From the NCBI RefSeq assembly GCF_027172205.1, contig NC_070604.1, forward strand, positions 66,109,023 to 66,173,022: a stretch of 64,000 nt of DNA, read 5' to 3'. This document shows positions 11,426-23,105 of this stretch, one piece after another. The DNA is from Podarcis raffonei. Its lineage: Eukaryota; Chordata; Lepidosauria; Squamata; Lacertidae. A program made the translations under genes and the position numbers. A model generated the notes under the pieces. It worked only from the letters and a program-made list of their open reading frames with translations, was not told where the DNA came from and searched no databases. Each line of letters opens with the position of its first letter. Within the stretch, counting starts at the first letter, position 1.

Positions 11426-12055
11426 GGGCTCAGGAAGAGGCGGCGAGCAAGTGGAGGGGCAGCTTTGTCGGCTCTCTTGTAGGCTTGTGCGCAGGGAGAG
11501 GAAGGAAGGTCTGGTCACTTTTGAGTGTCAGGCAACTGGTCCATTGAGCTCAGTGTTACTGGTAGCATCTCCCCATGGTTGCAGACAGTAGCCGGTCCCT
11601 GGAGATGCCCAGGATCCAGCCAGTATGTGCTAAGCAAACATTCTAGTGCTAAAATGTGTCCTTCCCTGCACAGCTCCAGGAGTTGCAACTCATTCCTGCC
11701 ATCTTGTTCACACGTGGTGATCAGGGGTCCCTGGGTTGTGCCCATTAGGGTTGAGTCCGGTGTGCTTGGTTTTCCACAGCTGCAGCTTAAGAGGGAAGTG
11801 GGTGAGAGGGTTAGATGGGGATAGAAGCGGCATAGCATGTCCCCTACTGCATATAGCTGCCTGCCGGGCCAAGTTGCTGAGCCCACATACAGTGTATACG
11901 AGAACCTGTTCAAACAACTCAAAAGACTACATTGAGGTCTCCGTGTGCAGCATTCATTTAACTTTCTGGCCCCAAATGTGTTTTTTAGGTGGTTGAGGAG
12001 AGAGGAGCAAACACTAAACTTTAAAAAAAGTTGTACACCTGTATATCTATGCTGT
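11426..12055. other. Intergenic, nothing recognised
   Basis: This is part of the 2 kb between the EPM2A promoter and the FBXO30 3' end. Open frames on both strands overlap each other and match no protein I recognise. There is no clear repeat. Confidence 0.5.
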
Positions 12056-12057
12056 AT

Positions 12058-12332
12058 ATCTATGCTCACTGGAAGGACAGATCGTGAAGCTGAGGCTCCA
12101 GTACTTTGGCCACCTCATGAGAAGAGAAGACTCCCTGGAAAAGACACTGATGCTGGGAAAGAGGGCACAAGGAGAAGGGGGCGACAGAGGACGAGATGGT
12201 TGGATAGTGTTTTCGAGGTTACCAGCATGACTTTGACCAAACTGCGGGAGGTAGTGGAGGACAGAGGTGCCTGGCGTGCTCTGGTCCATGGGGTCACGAA
12301 GAGTCGGACACAACTAAACAGCAACAATATCT
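12058..12332 (+). mobile_element. BovB LINE (RTE clade), 3' end
   Basis: The frame encodes the last part of the BovB polyprotein, with [18 protein letters not shown]-like and RRRGRQRTRWLDSV motifs, and ends with the typical tail 'cacgaagagtcggacacaac'. It is heavily 5'-truncated, like most BovB copies. A second, longer copy lies at 38.06 kb. Confidence 0.85.
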
Positions 12333-12694
12333 ACCAGCTCCTTGTAGCCAAAGTAGTTTGTTTGAACACATTAGTGAGCATGATATTCATTAGGAAATAC
12401 TGAACATTCATACTTGGGATACGACAAACACTACAAAATAACCTGGAGGGTGGGGAGAAGAGACCAAAATCCATTGGATTGCTACTTGGGACTGAACAGC
12501 AGTGGAAACTGAATTGTTCATTACTCAGTACATATTTTGAAGAATTCCAGAAAATTCATGGTTTGCTTCCTGAGAAAATCATTAATTGTACTTAGCATCT
12601 TTGGAAAACTAACAATAAATCACAGCTATACTCTCCGTTTCAGACCCAATTTGGTTCAATAGGAACCTAGGGAGTTGTCTTATATAGTCATGCC

Positions 12695-12862
12695 ATCAGT
12701 CCATTTAGCTGAGTATTGTCTCAGCTACGCTATCTATACTGTCAGCAACCCTCCAGGATTTCAGAGGGGATACTCTCAGCCCATTGTGGAGATTGAGCCT
12801 AGGACCTTCCGCTTGCAAAGCAAATGCTCTACCCCCACCTCCATACCATGGCCTAGCACAAA
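12695..12862 (-). repeat. tRNA-derived SINE
   Basis: This is a reverse copy of the 1045/6108 family. On the plus strand it reads from 'gtccatttagctgagtattg' through 'gattgagcctaggacc' (a reversed B box) to the tRNA-like head 'aaatgctctacc'. It sits just downstream of the FBXO30 polyadenylation signal. Confidence 0.65.
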
Positions 12863-12941
12863 TAGCATGAGGATCATTAGCACAAAACAACATCCTAGAT
12901 CAAGGGAAAGCATGCACTAAAGAGAGAAATGGCAAATACAT

Positions 12942-12947
12942 TTTATT
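12942..12947 (-). terminator. Polyadenylation signal AATAAA, FBXO30
   Basis: This is a canonical hexamer on the minus strand, placed about 2.6 kb after the FBXO30 stop. It is the last one before the SINE and BovB-bearing intergenic stretch. Other, weaker candidates exist within the UTR. Confidence 0.45.
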
Positions 12948-13487
12948 AAGATTATGACAGACATTGCAAAAAATGGCATTAACTGAAAACATTCAAAGGA
13001 GTGTGGGGTTGGTGAGAAAAAGGAATAGCTAGAAAATGTAAATAAAGGCAACCAACTGGAACAAAGTACTGGGGCAGACTTGTGTATTTAAAATAACAAG
13101 GTACAGTACAGGAGAAAAAGTCAAGTATTGAAAAACTACATGCCACTGTTTTGTTTAAAAACTGTATAGCAGTATGAAATACTGATATCCTAGATTTGCA
13201 TTGAATTTCTGCACACACAAGAGTACCAAACAGAATTATTTAGCATTAATGTTTTAATAGCTCTGGATTAAAGTTTTAAAAAAACCACAGTATCTAAATT
13301 TCAAAGTAAAAGTGCACAGTATTGAGAATGAAGTGTTCAAAAAGCTAAATGTGGAAAAATGAATCAATTTTCCTCACAGGTACAATTACTTTTAGAGCTA
13401 GGGAGCCTTCTAGTGTAAAAGGCCTCATGTTACAATATTTTTCTCAAAGAGGCCGGGGCATATTTTTGCCTATCTCTATATTTAACG

Positions 13488-13513
13488 CCCGCCCCCCCCC
13501 AACCCCCCCCCCC
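13488..13513. repeat. poly-C tract
   Basis: Two long C runs are separated by AA, giving a G-rich run in the FBXO30 transcript strand. Confidence 0.9.
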
Positions 13514-14743
13514 ACAGTTAATACTTAAGTACACACTGGTGAGATATTTGATAGTTAAAGATTAGTGTATACAGAAGTATCTTGTAAAAGCTGTGGAAAG
13601 GACATTCTTGGTTGTTCCTGGGCTTACATCTCTGTTTTGGAGAATGGCAAGTTCCCACAGATTCTTGAAGAAAATGTCTATACCTGGGTACTAGAGATTT
13701 ATTGGTTGTAAGAGCAGTATACTTGAATTTACAAAGAATGTTCATAATAATGTCCTCTTCTCAAGTTTTAAAACAACTAAAATTAGAAGTGTTCTATTGA
13801 TTGAAGAAAAATTATGCAGGATTAAAGGAAAATTCTCTAGACCCTTCAAAGAGAAAGGCAGCTTTGTGAGAAAAGTTAACTGATCCCAAGATGCATGCAT
13901 TACCAAAAGCCATGTAGAGCAAGCATTCGTGTTCCTTAATGTTATCAATATATGGCACTAGAGAATGAGGCTGAGGTTTGTTTTTCAAAAAATGGGGCAA
14001 CTTGTTATGAAAAAGGCAATTATTTCCCAGATTGGAGTCATATATGCTGAACATATAAACTCTTGGATCAAGTACTTAAATGATTTCATTATAAACATTT
14101 CAAATGTAGCCATTTTTATAACCATCTTTTTTTCAAAATGGAACACCCTTTTAATACAATCTTGGTTTTAGTCTATGGCACAAGCTCAAACTAGCAGTAT
14201 GGTATAAAGAGAGTTATGGTAGTACAGTTAAAGGCATTCTAATAATTACAGTAAACATTCAACACAATGTCCTCATTATGGAAGACTGGAAAACCATGGA
14301 GTCATGATAAAGATGAACATGCATTTAAGATATGCTGTTTGCAATGAACAGGTTTTCATCTTATAAAGATGGCATGACACCTCTAGCCTAAAAGCATTTG
14401 CTTAGAAGCAAATTCCAAATTTCAGTGGAACCAACTTCAAAGTGTGCTCAGAATCAAGAGTCCTATGCAAATTAAAATAGCCTGGAAGCAACTAGTACAT
14501 CTGTAGACATGTTAACAATAAAATGTACTACACTGATACCACAAAACAAGCCCTTCATTAGATCAATGAATTAAAAATTGTGGATCCTTTGTAGCTAATT
14601 TACAACAAGCAACATGAATTTTGTTCAAGTTCACCTTTTATCAATCTTTGCCAACAGAAGATGGGAGAAAATTTATTAATCCAAAATGCTAGTCTAGGTA
14701 TACATTTAAGTCTGAAATAAAATTAACTTTTGTTCCATTACAC

Positions 14744-14867
14744 CAGAGCTGGGGAACCTTTGGCTGAACTGCAATTTCCATCATCCCTGATTTCTGACCA
14801 TGCTGGCTAGTTCTGATGGGAACTGGAGGGCAGAAACATCTGGAGGGCTAAAGGTTCCCCAGCCCTA
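14744..14867. mobile_element. hAT-like palindromic MITE in FBXO30 3' UTR
   Basis: The two halves are near-inverse: 'gagctggggaacctttggc' on the left and 'ctaaaggttccccagccct' on the right, with 'catcatccctga' in the middle. Flanking octamers cattacac and catcagac agree at six of eight bases, in line with the 8-base target duplication of hAT elements. It would form a hairpin in the FBXO30 mRNA. Confidence 0.6.
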
Positions 14868-15572
14868 CATCAGACTCTTAGTTGCAGCAGCCTTTGTTGA
14901 CCATCAATAAAAAGTGTCATTAAAAGGAATTCTGCTTCATTAAAATCTGGAGTTTGTTAACGGACTTCAAAGAGCTTTGATTGCGCCCCTTACTTACTTG
15001 CATCAACACCAAAAGCACCCAACCTATGTAAGTCTCTTCCTTAACTAGAAACTTAACTAGAAACAGTGTCACATACCACTGAGTCAGCTTAAATGAGCAC
15101 AGCAATCTTTCAAAAATGGAAAAGATTGTTCAAAATATGCACTGCTAAATGCTAAGTAGCATTCAGCTTCTCACTTGTATCCTTATTTGCAAAGAGACCA
15201 AATATATGCTGTTTGGTCAGATTCCTGTTAATACAATTGTTCCGGTCTGAATGTGCATACCTCTAGAAGTGAAAAAAAAGAAACAGAACCGTAAGTCAGA
15301 GAAATCCTTAATGAAAAGTTTACAGATAGGAGTTTTATATAAACTACCCTGTCCAGCAAGTTCCATTGTTTCAAACATTAAGGCAACTTTCATTAATTCT
15401 AAGCAGACAGTATTATAAAAAATAAATGCCACTTCAAAAATTTATGTACATAGTGACAGAGTAGATTTACCTAGAAATTGTATTTAGTAAATTAATAAAG
15501 TGTCACAAAGTATTACATAGAGGTTACATCAGGTGCTTGAGTGTATGTGCAATTGGAGTAAATTCTTCGTGT

Positions 15573-15776
15573 TTAAAGTACAGGTTTCAAGACAGAGCGC
15601 AATGACCGTCCTTCTTTTGTAAGTTCTCGGGTGACACACATACATGGTAGTGGTACAGCTTCCTCCCGTCTCTCTACAGCATTATAACTGCATTTCTTCA
15701 AGTGGTCAGCCATGCTTACAATGTCAGCAAATTTCCATTCGTTTACAGTACAAAAAGCTGTGCTGAATCGCCACAC
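15573..15776 (-). CDS. FBXO30: FBXO30 last coding exon
   Basis: After an acceptor ending in 'ttttctag' the exon opens with GTG TGG CGA, giving VWRFSTAFCTVNEW, then the conserved MADHLKKCSYN and MCVTRELTKEGRSLR motifs, and ends at a stop after SVLKPVL. Its 67 residues match the human C terminus almost without gaps. It joins the large exon (ending WQIKEK) in phase zero. Confidence 0.96.
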   Translation of the reverse strand: MWRFSTAFCTVNEWKFADIVSMADHLKKCSYNAVERREEAVPLPCMCVTRELTKEGRSLRSVLKPVL

Positions 15777-18700
15777 CTAGAAAATAAATTTTTCTTATCA
15801 AAGTGCATTTAGTTCTGCTTTTTCAGGGTTCAAAGACTGCATTTATAACAGTATTTGGAAGCAGTGTTTCCCAACTACTAAGTGCATGGCAGTACAGCAG
15901 TAAACACAAAACCCTAAGTTCATAAGACAATACAGTGGTCTGATCAAGAAGCTACAGTTTGATTATCAAGACTGTTCCCCCAGCTCCTCATCCTTTTTGG
16001 TATGGGAGGTAACTGGCCAACATTGCAACTGCAACTGATTTTTTTGCTAACCAGTTACTGCCAAACCATAGTTTGAAAATATATTCAGATGAGGGCTTGG
16101 TTATCAGGTGCTGGTGTACAGGTTAAACTCGAAAAATTAGAATATTGTGGAAAAGTTCATTTATTTCAGTAATTCAACTTAAAAGGTGAAACTAATAGAT
16201 GAGATAGACTCATGACATGCAGAGCGAGATATGTCAAGCCTTTATTTGTTATAATTGTGATGATTATGGCGTACAGCTAATGAAAACCCCAAATGAAAAT
16301 CTCAGAAAATTAGAATATTAAATAAAATCAGCAAAACAAGGATTGCAAATAGAGCAATATTGGACCTCTGAGAAGTAGAAGCATGCATATGTACTCAGTA
16401 CTTGGTTTGGGCCCCTTCTGCATCAATTACTGCCTCAATGCGGCATGGCATGGATGCTATCAGCCTGTGGCACTGCTGAGGTGTTATGGAAGACCAGGAT
16501 GCTTCAATAGCAGCCTTCAGCTCTTCTGCATTGCTTGGTCTCATGTCTCTCATCTTTCTCTTGGCAATGCCCCATAGATTCTCTATGGGGTTAGCTCAGG
16601 CGAGTTTGCTGGCCAATCAAGCAAAGTAATCCCACGGGCACTGAACCAGGTTTTGGTACTTTTGGCAGTGTGGGCAGGTGGTCCTGCTGGAAAATGAAGT
16701 CAGCATCTCCATAAAGCTCATCTGAGGAAGGAAGCATGAAGTGCTCCAAAATCTGGTAGATGGCTGCATTGACCCTGGACTTAATGAAGCACAGTGGACC
16801 AACACCAGCTGATGACATGGCTCCCCAAAACAACACAAACTGTGGAAACTTCACACTGGACTTCAAGCATCTGGCATTGTGTGCCTCCCCATTCTTCCTC
16901 CAGACCCTGGGTCCTTGCTTTCCAAATGAGATGCAAAAGTTGCTCTCATCAGAAAAGAGGACTTGGGACCACTGAGCAACAGACCAGTTCTTTTTTTCTT
17001 TAGCCCAGGTAAGACGCTTCTGACATTTCTTGTTCAGGAGCGGCTTGACAAGAGGAATACGACATTTGAAGCCCATTTCCAGGATCCGTCTGTGTGTGGC
17101 GGCTCTTGATGCACTAACTCCAGCCTCAGTCCACTCCTTGTGAAAGTCCCCAACATGTTTGAATGGTCTTTTCCTGACAATCCTCTCCAGGCTGCGGTCA
17201 TTCCTGCTGTTTGTGCACCTTTTTCTTCCACACTTTTCCCTTCTGCATAACTTTCCATTAATGTGCTTCGATACAGCACTTTGGGAACATCCAACTTCTT
17301 CTGCAATTACCTTTTGAGGGTTTCCCTCCTTGTGGAGGGTCTCAATGATGGCTTTCTGCACAACTGTCAGGTCAGCAGCCTTCCCCATGATTGTGCTTCC
17401 TACTGAACCAGACTTGACAGACCATTTAAAGGCTCAGGAACCCATTGCAGGTGTTATGGATTGAATAGCTACAGCACCTTTTCACAATATTCTAATTTTC
17501 TGAGATTGTTAATTTGGGGTTTTCATCAGCTGTACGCCATGATCATCACAATTATAACAAATAAAGGCTTGACATATCTCGCTCTGCATGTCATGAGTCT
17601 ATCTCATATATTAGTTTCACCTTTTAAGTTGAATTACTGAAATAAATGAACTTTTCCACGATATTCTAATTTTTCGAGTTTCACCTGTAGATGTAACACT
17701 AGCCACTTATTGCCAAAAGTAAAGAGTGTGGGGAGGAGGGAAATGTTCTTACTGGCAATTAAGCCTGTGAGATGTTATCAACCAAAGTGTAATGGTTTGA
17801 CAACCTGAAAACCTTTCATCTGCATCCTTCTTTCTTAGCAATAAGAAGCTATGGCAAGAGTAAGTCAAAATGAAAGACTCAAATAATAGTTATCAGTAGG
17901 CATCCTTCCTTCTGCCACAAACACATGAACTTCTATGGCAATTTTAACCACACTGGATCCTAATGATTAGCTGCCTCAAGAACCAATCTTTAATGAAAAG
18001 CAGGATATAAATATTTTTAAAGGTACAGGGCATTATTAACACATTCTTAATCTACAGATTTTGTAACAGCATTCCCTTAAACCATGTGGTGCTCTTTTAT
18101 TCTCAAATTGTTTTAGATCAAATGCACTAGTATTACAGAGATAGCCCATCTACAAATATTTATTAGGGTTGTGTTTACGTTTTACTACTGAAAAGAGTTA
18201 TGTTCAATATTTAGCTTGTGCTCACTAGCATAACCTTTTGCAGATCCAATTCTTTATAAACTCACTACAAACTCCTGCTTCAGCCAGGGTCCCACACTCC
18301 AGAGCCACTTGGCTCATCCAGCACCTCACTGCCTTGGCCACACATCAGCTTTGGTCTTACCTCTGATCAATTCACACACCACACAGGCTAATGTTTTCTT
18401 TGCTTACTCTCATTACTTTGCTGCCCACTCTATTTGCTATAGGTATTCACTAGCCACTGGTTGACAAGGCTAGGGAGGAATCTGACCTGTGTTCCCAAGG
18501 GGCCATTTGCTTCCAGGGTCTTTTGCCTTTCTTGCAGCAAACATTTTTGTTGCTTTGCTTTCATACTCTTAAATTATTAACCTGGTCACAACTGGTTTGT
18601 CTAGTGCTGGGGAACTAGGCAGATCATAGCCCAGGGGTTTATGGGGCACTAGAGGCTTCCTGTTCAAAAAGCACAATTCTTACTTTTAGTTCCTCTTTTA

Positions 18701-20848
18701 TCTTTATTAGCAGTGGCGAGGACCCACCCATAGACAAAAGAACATACTAATTCTAAAACAGAGGTAAAGGCAATTCCATGTATAGTTATGCATACAAACC
18801 TTTTCTTTTATTTGCCACGAAGAACTTCCATCTGGATATGTCCTCTTTTCCCACAGCAGTATGACCATTCCTCGTGCCTGTAATAAACTTCCGCACACAT
18901 CCCTCATTAATCGCGACACTCGTGAAAGCTGACATAAACTAAAACCGTCTAGAAAACCTGCAATGTGTTGTAGAACTTCAAAAGGAAGATTACTCAGGTG
19001 ATCACTACGCAGTCCTAAACAGCATCTCTTATCAGGCTCCGTCAGCACAGTAGATATACATGGCTGAACCCCAAATGACCGAAGGTGCCGATCATGAATA
19101 ATCTTTGCCCCTTGCGTTGAAGGACAGAATCTGCGTTGAGAATATGTACATCCATAATACGCCAGAGGACACCTCTGCTCCATCCAGCCGTTGAGGCCAG
19201 CATGAATGTCACCATGTACATTCTTAAAATGCGAAGGAAATTCATTTCGTCTAAACAACTGACCACAAACAAATGTAAACATTGAACGCTTTGTTTGGTA
19301 TCTAGCCACACATTCTAGCACCAAGTCTAGCCCAAGAGTCTGGAAAGGGCTTGGATTTGAGAGCTGTGGATTTGCATGATCACATGCAGAGGCTGAAGCA
19401 ATTTCCCCTACCATTGTATTTGTGGCCAGAATTGCAGAAGGGAGAGAAAACGTCTGCGTCCCAAAATCAACACGGTATCCATCAATAACACGACTATCAG
19501 ATATTCCCCTACCACCGGGAGAGTCTCCAAGACAAAACAGTAATGCTGCTGTGATTAAATCTATTCCATGAAGACCCATAGGATCTTCTGTTATTTCCAA
19601 ATCTGATGTATCCACTGCTTTGTCTTCCTTTGGTGCAGATATGTAGTGATTTGCAAGGAAATTATAGGTACGATGAGGAATTAAAGAAAATACATCTATG
19701 CTTCTCAGTCTGTCTTGTTCAATTTGTTTCTGTATCAGTTCTTCATTACAGTACTGTGGCAGATATACATGATTAACAGTGCCGTTAGACAAACTGTGGA
19801 GAGGTAATTCTTCCTTAAGTTGTGTTGCTACAGGAATAGGGCTGCAATAACCCAATGCTTCAACATGAGAAGCATTACATACACCATTTGCTATATTAGA
19901 TTGGTCAGAATTACACATACCAAGTTCTTTACTCTCTTGCAGTGTATCTGCGCTTGTATTGTCTGCATGAAAGCCATTGCATAAAGAGGTATCAAGACCC
20001 ATATTCAAATTGTACTGTTGCATGGTGTCGTAACAAATGTCACTTGAGCCATTTTGTTCCAACTGCGCATTTTGATTCAAGATATCCAGGTGAATACCAC
20101 CAACTGCTCCCATGTTATCTTCATCTAGACAGTCAAGTTCTACTTTATGCATTCTACTACAATTTTGCTCTTTTGGCTGAAAATCTTCACTTGTTTTAGG
20201 TGGTGAAATGCCAAGCTTTGAGCTTAACATGCTTATGTCTCTAGTAGCAGTGTTCAGGATATCTAGAGCTGTAGCTAAACTCTTTGTCGTTTCCACAGTA
20301 GCTTGATAAAGTGCACCATAAGACTCTTCATCTACAGGCATCAAGCCATTTGAAAGTGCAGCATCTGGGGCACCTGCAACAGAAGTCTGTTCTCTGGATT
20401 TTACCACCTCATCACCTGTTTTCGATGTCATAGTTGCTACTTTGAGAGATTCAAGGAGCATTCGTTGATCCTGAAGGGCAAGAGCCATGTCTAACTGTTC
20501 AACTTCATCAACATCTTTACTAAGATTCTCATAAGATTTTCTATCTGCATAACTGACAGGCCATCTGTTCCACTCCATAGTGCAGCATACCACACTTGCA
20601 GGGCAAATTTCTAGATGTTCAGCAATTTTGTTTCGGGCTACAGTAAATGGACAGCCAAAGCCACTGTTGAGACAAGGCACTCTTTCAAGTGGGCATAAAA
20701 GGCGATGCTCTGCAGCTTTGCATGAATGAAATACTGCTCCACAAACCAAAGGACAACCAATCAAATCACACGAAATGCCAGCCTCTGGTCTGGTCATACA
20801 ACGCCGACTAACACAGTTGACGCAATGTAGATGTTGATGTTCTTCCAC
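15573..20848 (-). CDS. FBXO30: F-box only protein 30 (gene span of the coding exons)
   Basis: FBXO30 (MUSA1) is the substrate receptor of an SCF (SKP1-CUL1-F-box) ubiquitin ligase, known for a role in muscle atrophy. Two coding exons join in phase zero (20848-18800 and 15776-15573) to give about 750 residues, against 745 in human. The N-terminal part has a Cys/His-rich TRAF-type zinc finger at about residues 48-90. The middle is variable and acidic. The F-box lies near residues 615-660, and a conserved C-terminal block ends in RSLRSVLKPVL. The codon where human has its ATG is GTG here. The single intron between coding exons holds a Tc1 transposon. The gene lies head-to-tail behind EPM2A as in human. 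Confidence 0.95.
16119..17687 (-). mobile_element. Tc1-like DNA transposon with ~200 bp inverted repeats
   Basis: The element is 1569 bases long and flanked by TA on both sides. Its ends are inverted repeats of about 200 bases that differ at only a few positions, starting 'caggttaaactcgaaaaatt' on the left and its near-inverse on the right. The long repeats with inner copies of the end motif are of the IR/DR type of vertebrate Tc1 elements. It sits in the last intron of FBXO30 in the same orientation as the gene. Confidence 0.93.
16395..17388 (-). pseudogene. Tc1 transposase (DD34E), nearly whole
   Basis: The frame starts MGKAADLTVVQKAIIETL and shows the paired helix-turn-helix (EVGCSQSAVSKHING) and the first catalytic Asp in VLFSDESNF. 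The second Asp is in FIFQQD. After FQQD the reading frame shifts by one base, and the rest (PAHTAKSTKTWFSARG...) continues in another frame. The third catalytic residue is in PIENLWG, followed by KRKMRDMRPSNAEELKAA and the end EGAQTKY. A second one-base change lies just before PIENLW. Two small lesions in about 330 codons mean the copy is inactive but recent. Length is normal for Tc1 transposases. Confidence 0.9.
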
Positions 20849-20864
20849 AGTGGCAAGTTCAGCT
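18800..20864 (-). CDS. FBXO30: FBXO30 large coding exon
   Basis: This exon carries 683 codons of FBXO30. It begins after a strong acceptor ('cctcttttcctag') and reads VEEHQHLHCVNCVSRRC where human has MEEELQHSHCVNC. The stretch CDLIGCPLVCGAVFHSC and the ARNKIAEHLE motif are nearly identical to human. SFRTLGL-like regions (NPQLSNPSPFQTLGLDL) and LPFEVLQHIAGFLDGFSL of the F-box follow, ending WQIKEK before gtttgt. The absence of an ATG at the usual start is discussed as a finding. The frame also stays open upstream through an ATG at 20986, behind another possible acceptor ('tttatatgcag', near 21013). The next in-frame ATG downstream is codon 18 (MTRPEAG). Confidence 0.95.
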
Positions 20865-21382
20865 CTAGGAAAAGAGGAAGATAAAGCAGACCAAATGTCC
20901 ATATTTGTTTTTAAGCAAGCATCAGACTTGTAGCAAAGTACTCTCCTGGTTATATAAAATATCTGCAAGTGCCACTGTATGCACATTGTATGTCGGAGAT
21001 TTGGCTACTGCATATAAAAAAATCATAATTTCACATGTTTTGCCAGTCAATCTTTATATTCAAAAGTATGTCATTCATTCCAAAAGAGAAACTATTTCCT
21101 AGGAGCTCTACTCAGTGTTCCACAAAATTTATAAGTTTGGGATTTTACTACCATCCCACATTGACATTTCTAGTCCTTTTTAGTGTTTTTTAAAAGCACT
21201 GGATCATTGAAACTTACTTGCGTTCGGGCACACTCAAAGCAGGCACAGTAGGAAGTCCTCCCCCCGCTGACAGTGTAAACATGGTGACAAAATCACTTCA
21301 CTGCTGCAAAGTCCTGTGGCACCTGTTTCCAAGATAGATTTTTATCAAACCCTAGATAACATCAAAACAAATTTGCAAAAAT

Positions 21383-21432
21383 AGGATATTGTCTGGGCAT
21401 ATACAAATGGATATTGTCTGGGCGTATACAAA
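21383..21432. repeat. 25-bp tandem duplication
   Basis: The unit 'gatattgtctgggc' plus 'atatacaaatg' occurs twice in a row, with one A/G difference, which points to a recent replication slip. Confidence 0.85.
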
Positions 21433-22904
21433 TGCAGCAAGCAAGGCTTTCAAGCTAAGACGAAAGTTATTTGATAGTTACACAAGGAAGCCCTTTGTTT
21501 ATTATGTTAAATTTCAAAATGGTATTTTAGCTCCCTCTAGTGATCAAATAGTGAATAATCAGCTAATATGAATTTTCAAGGACTTTAATACCTTGTTAAA
21601 GAGGAAGGAACCCTGTAAAGCTCTTCACCAACACACACCTGTGTATCTGCACAAGACCTATAAAAAGGCACTACAGAAAAACTGTTTGATCTAGGCTTAA
21701 GAATGTATCTTCCCAACAAACATAAAGTGAGCAATGAGTTCTTTCACGTTTGTCTAATACCACACACGAATATATATACCTGCTAAGATCCTCTGATGGA
21801 AAGGTGCTTTACATGCTAAACAATGTAATCAGGAGCTATATGCAACCCAAATTCTTGATCTCTCTCTTTTTTCTTTTTTTCCTCTTTTTTGCAGGAGAAT
21901 TTGGTGTGCTAGAAAATACTAATAATGGGGAATAACCTATAATTTAGAGACCATACCCACCTCTTAAATGCATAAAAACTAACTTGAAGGAAGATGCTTC
22001 TGCAATACGACCCCAGGTCAAGGCCTACTGAATATGTTTCAGTAGAGTGTTATAAATGGTAACAGCCTAATCACATTGTATCAATCCTTTCCCAACTAAG
22101 TTCAGATTCATACATAGGACTATTGAATTTTATCTTCACACGTACATTGCAAGCACTTTACAAGCACTTTACAAGAAATGTGGCTATGGCTGTGAAAAAG
22201 TTTTCAATGCACCTCCCATTCAAATCCAACATGTGCCTTACTACACTGTCTCTGAATTAAAAACTGGCCCTTGAATAAGCCAATAAAAAACTAAAAGCAT
22301 AAGAAACCAAAAATGTATTTTAAGCCCAAATGTTTCACCACCAAATTTAAGAACTGTATTCTTCAAATAAACCAAATCTTGTCAATACGTACTTGAACTT
22401 GCTCCTCTAAGATTTGGAGAGTCCCTGAAATAGAAAAAGGTTGACACCCATCACTTTGACAATACCATCATACCAAAGAAAGAGAGCATCATTGAGGAGT
22501 CCTATATGGCATTAACAGTATTCTAGTCTCTTGCTTTACTCATGAGTCATTCAAGGATGAAATTAACAGATGCAGTAAAGAATCACACTTGGGTCTTACT
22601 CCAAAACCATGCAGACACCACACACGAAGACGAGAGCCATGTAAGGTAACTGCTTTCTTTTCATCAATACTTAAAAAGATTCAGGCCCAAGGATGAAAAT
22701 TGTGACAATATATGCACAAAATTCAGCTTAACTTTTAAAAAGCCATATTTCAGATAATCCAAGGTGGGTACCAATTATTCAACGCAGCTCCACCCCAAAG
22801 GGATTCAGGAACTTAAGAATTAGTGGAATTTTCCTTCTTCTTTTTTATTCCTCTTCCCTCTCAATCTCTTTGCCTTCTGTGCCATGTATTTTTAGATCAA
22901 GGAC

Positions 22905-23105
22905 AGGGAACCTCAGGCCTCTCTACCTGGTCCTAGATAAGAAAGGGAGGGGTGTGCAAGTGTGTAGAAACTAACCTACTGGTACAAAGGTAAAATTCAC
23001 ATTCATTGCCCTGCTTGTTTTTGTCTCTGGCCCTGCCCACCACTGGCATGAGGTTCACACAGAGGAGAATGTGGTCCTTGGGCTGAAAAGCTCCTCATCC
23101 CTGTT
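22905..23105. mobile_element. hAT-like non-autonomous remnant
   Basis: The left 'gacagggaacctcaggcc' and right 'ggctgaaaagctcctcatcc' look like decayed inverted ends of the hAT family that typically begins 'caggggtggggaacc'. No target duplication is seen. Confidence 0.35.

Larger units (their letters stand above)
12930..15572 (-). other. FBXO30: FBXO30 3' UTR (inferred)
   Basis: From the stop codon at 15573 to the first good polyadenylation signal near 12.94 kb the sequence is AU-rich, has no recognisable coding frame and carries one small MITE. A 3' UTR of over 2 kb fits FBXO30 in other vertebrates. The true end is inferred from the AATAAA at 12942-12947. Confidence 0.6.

Noticed and set aside
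16383-17306. ORFs on the opposite strand or other frames of the Tc1 transposase
   Set aside because: They are shadows of the transposase gene; the real frame is identified by its helix-turn-helix and DDE motifs.
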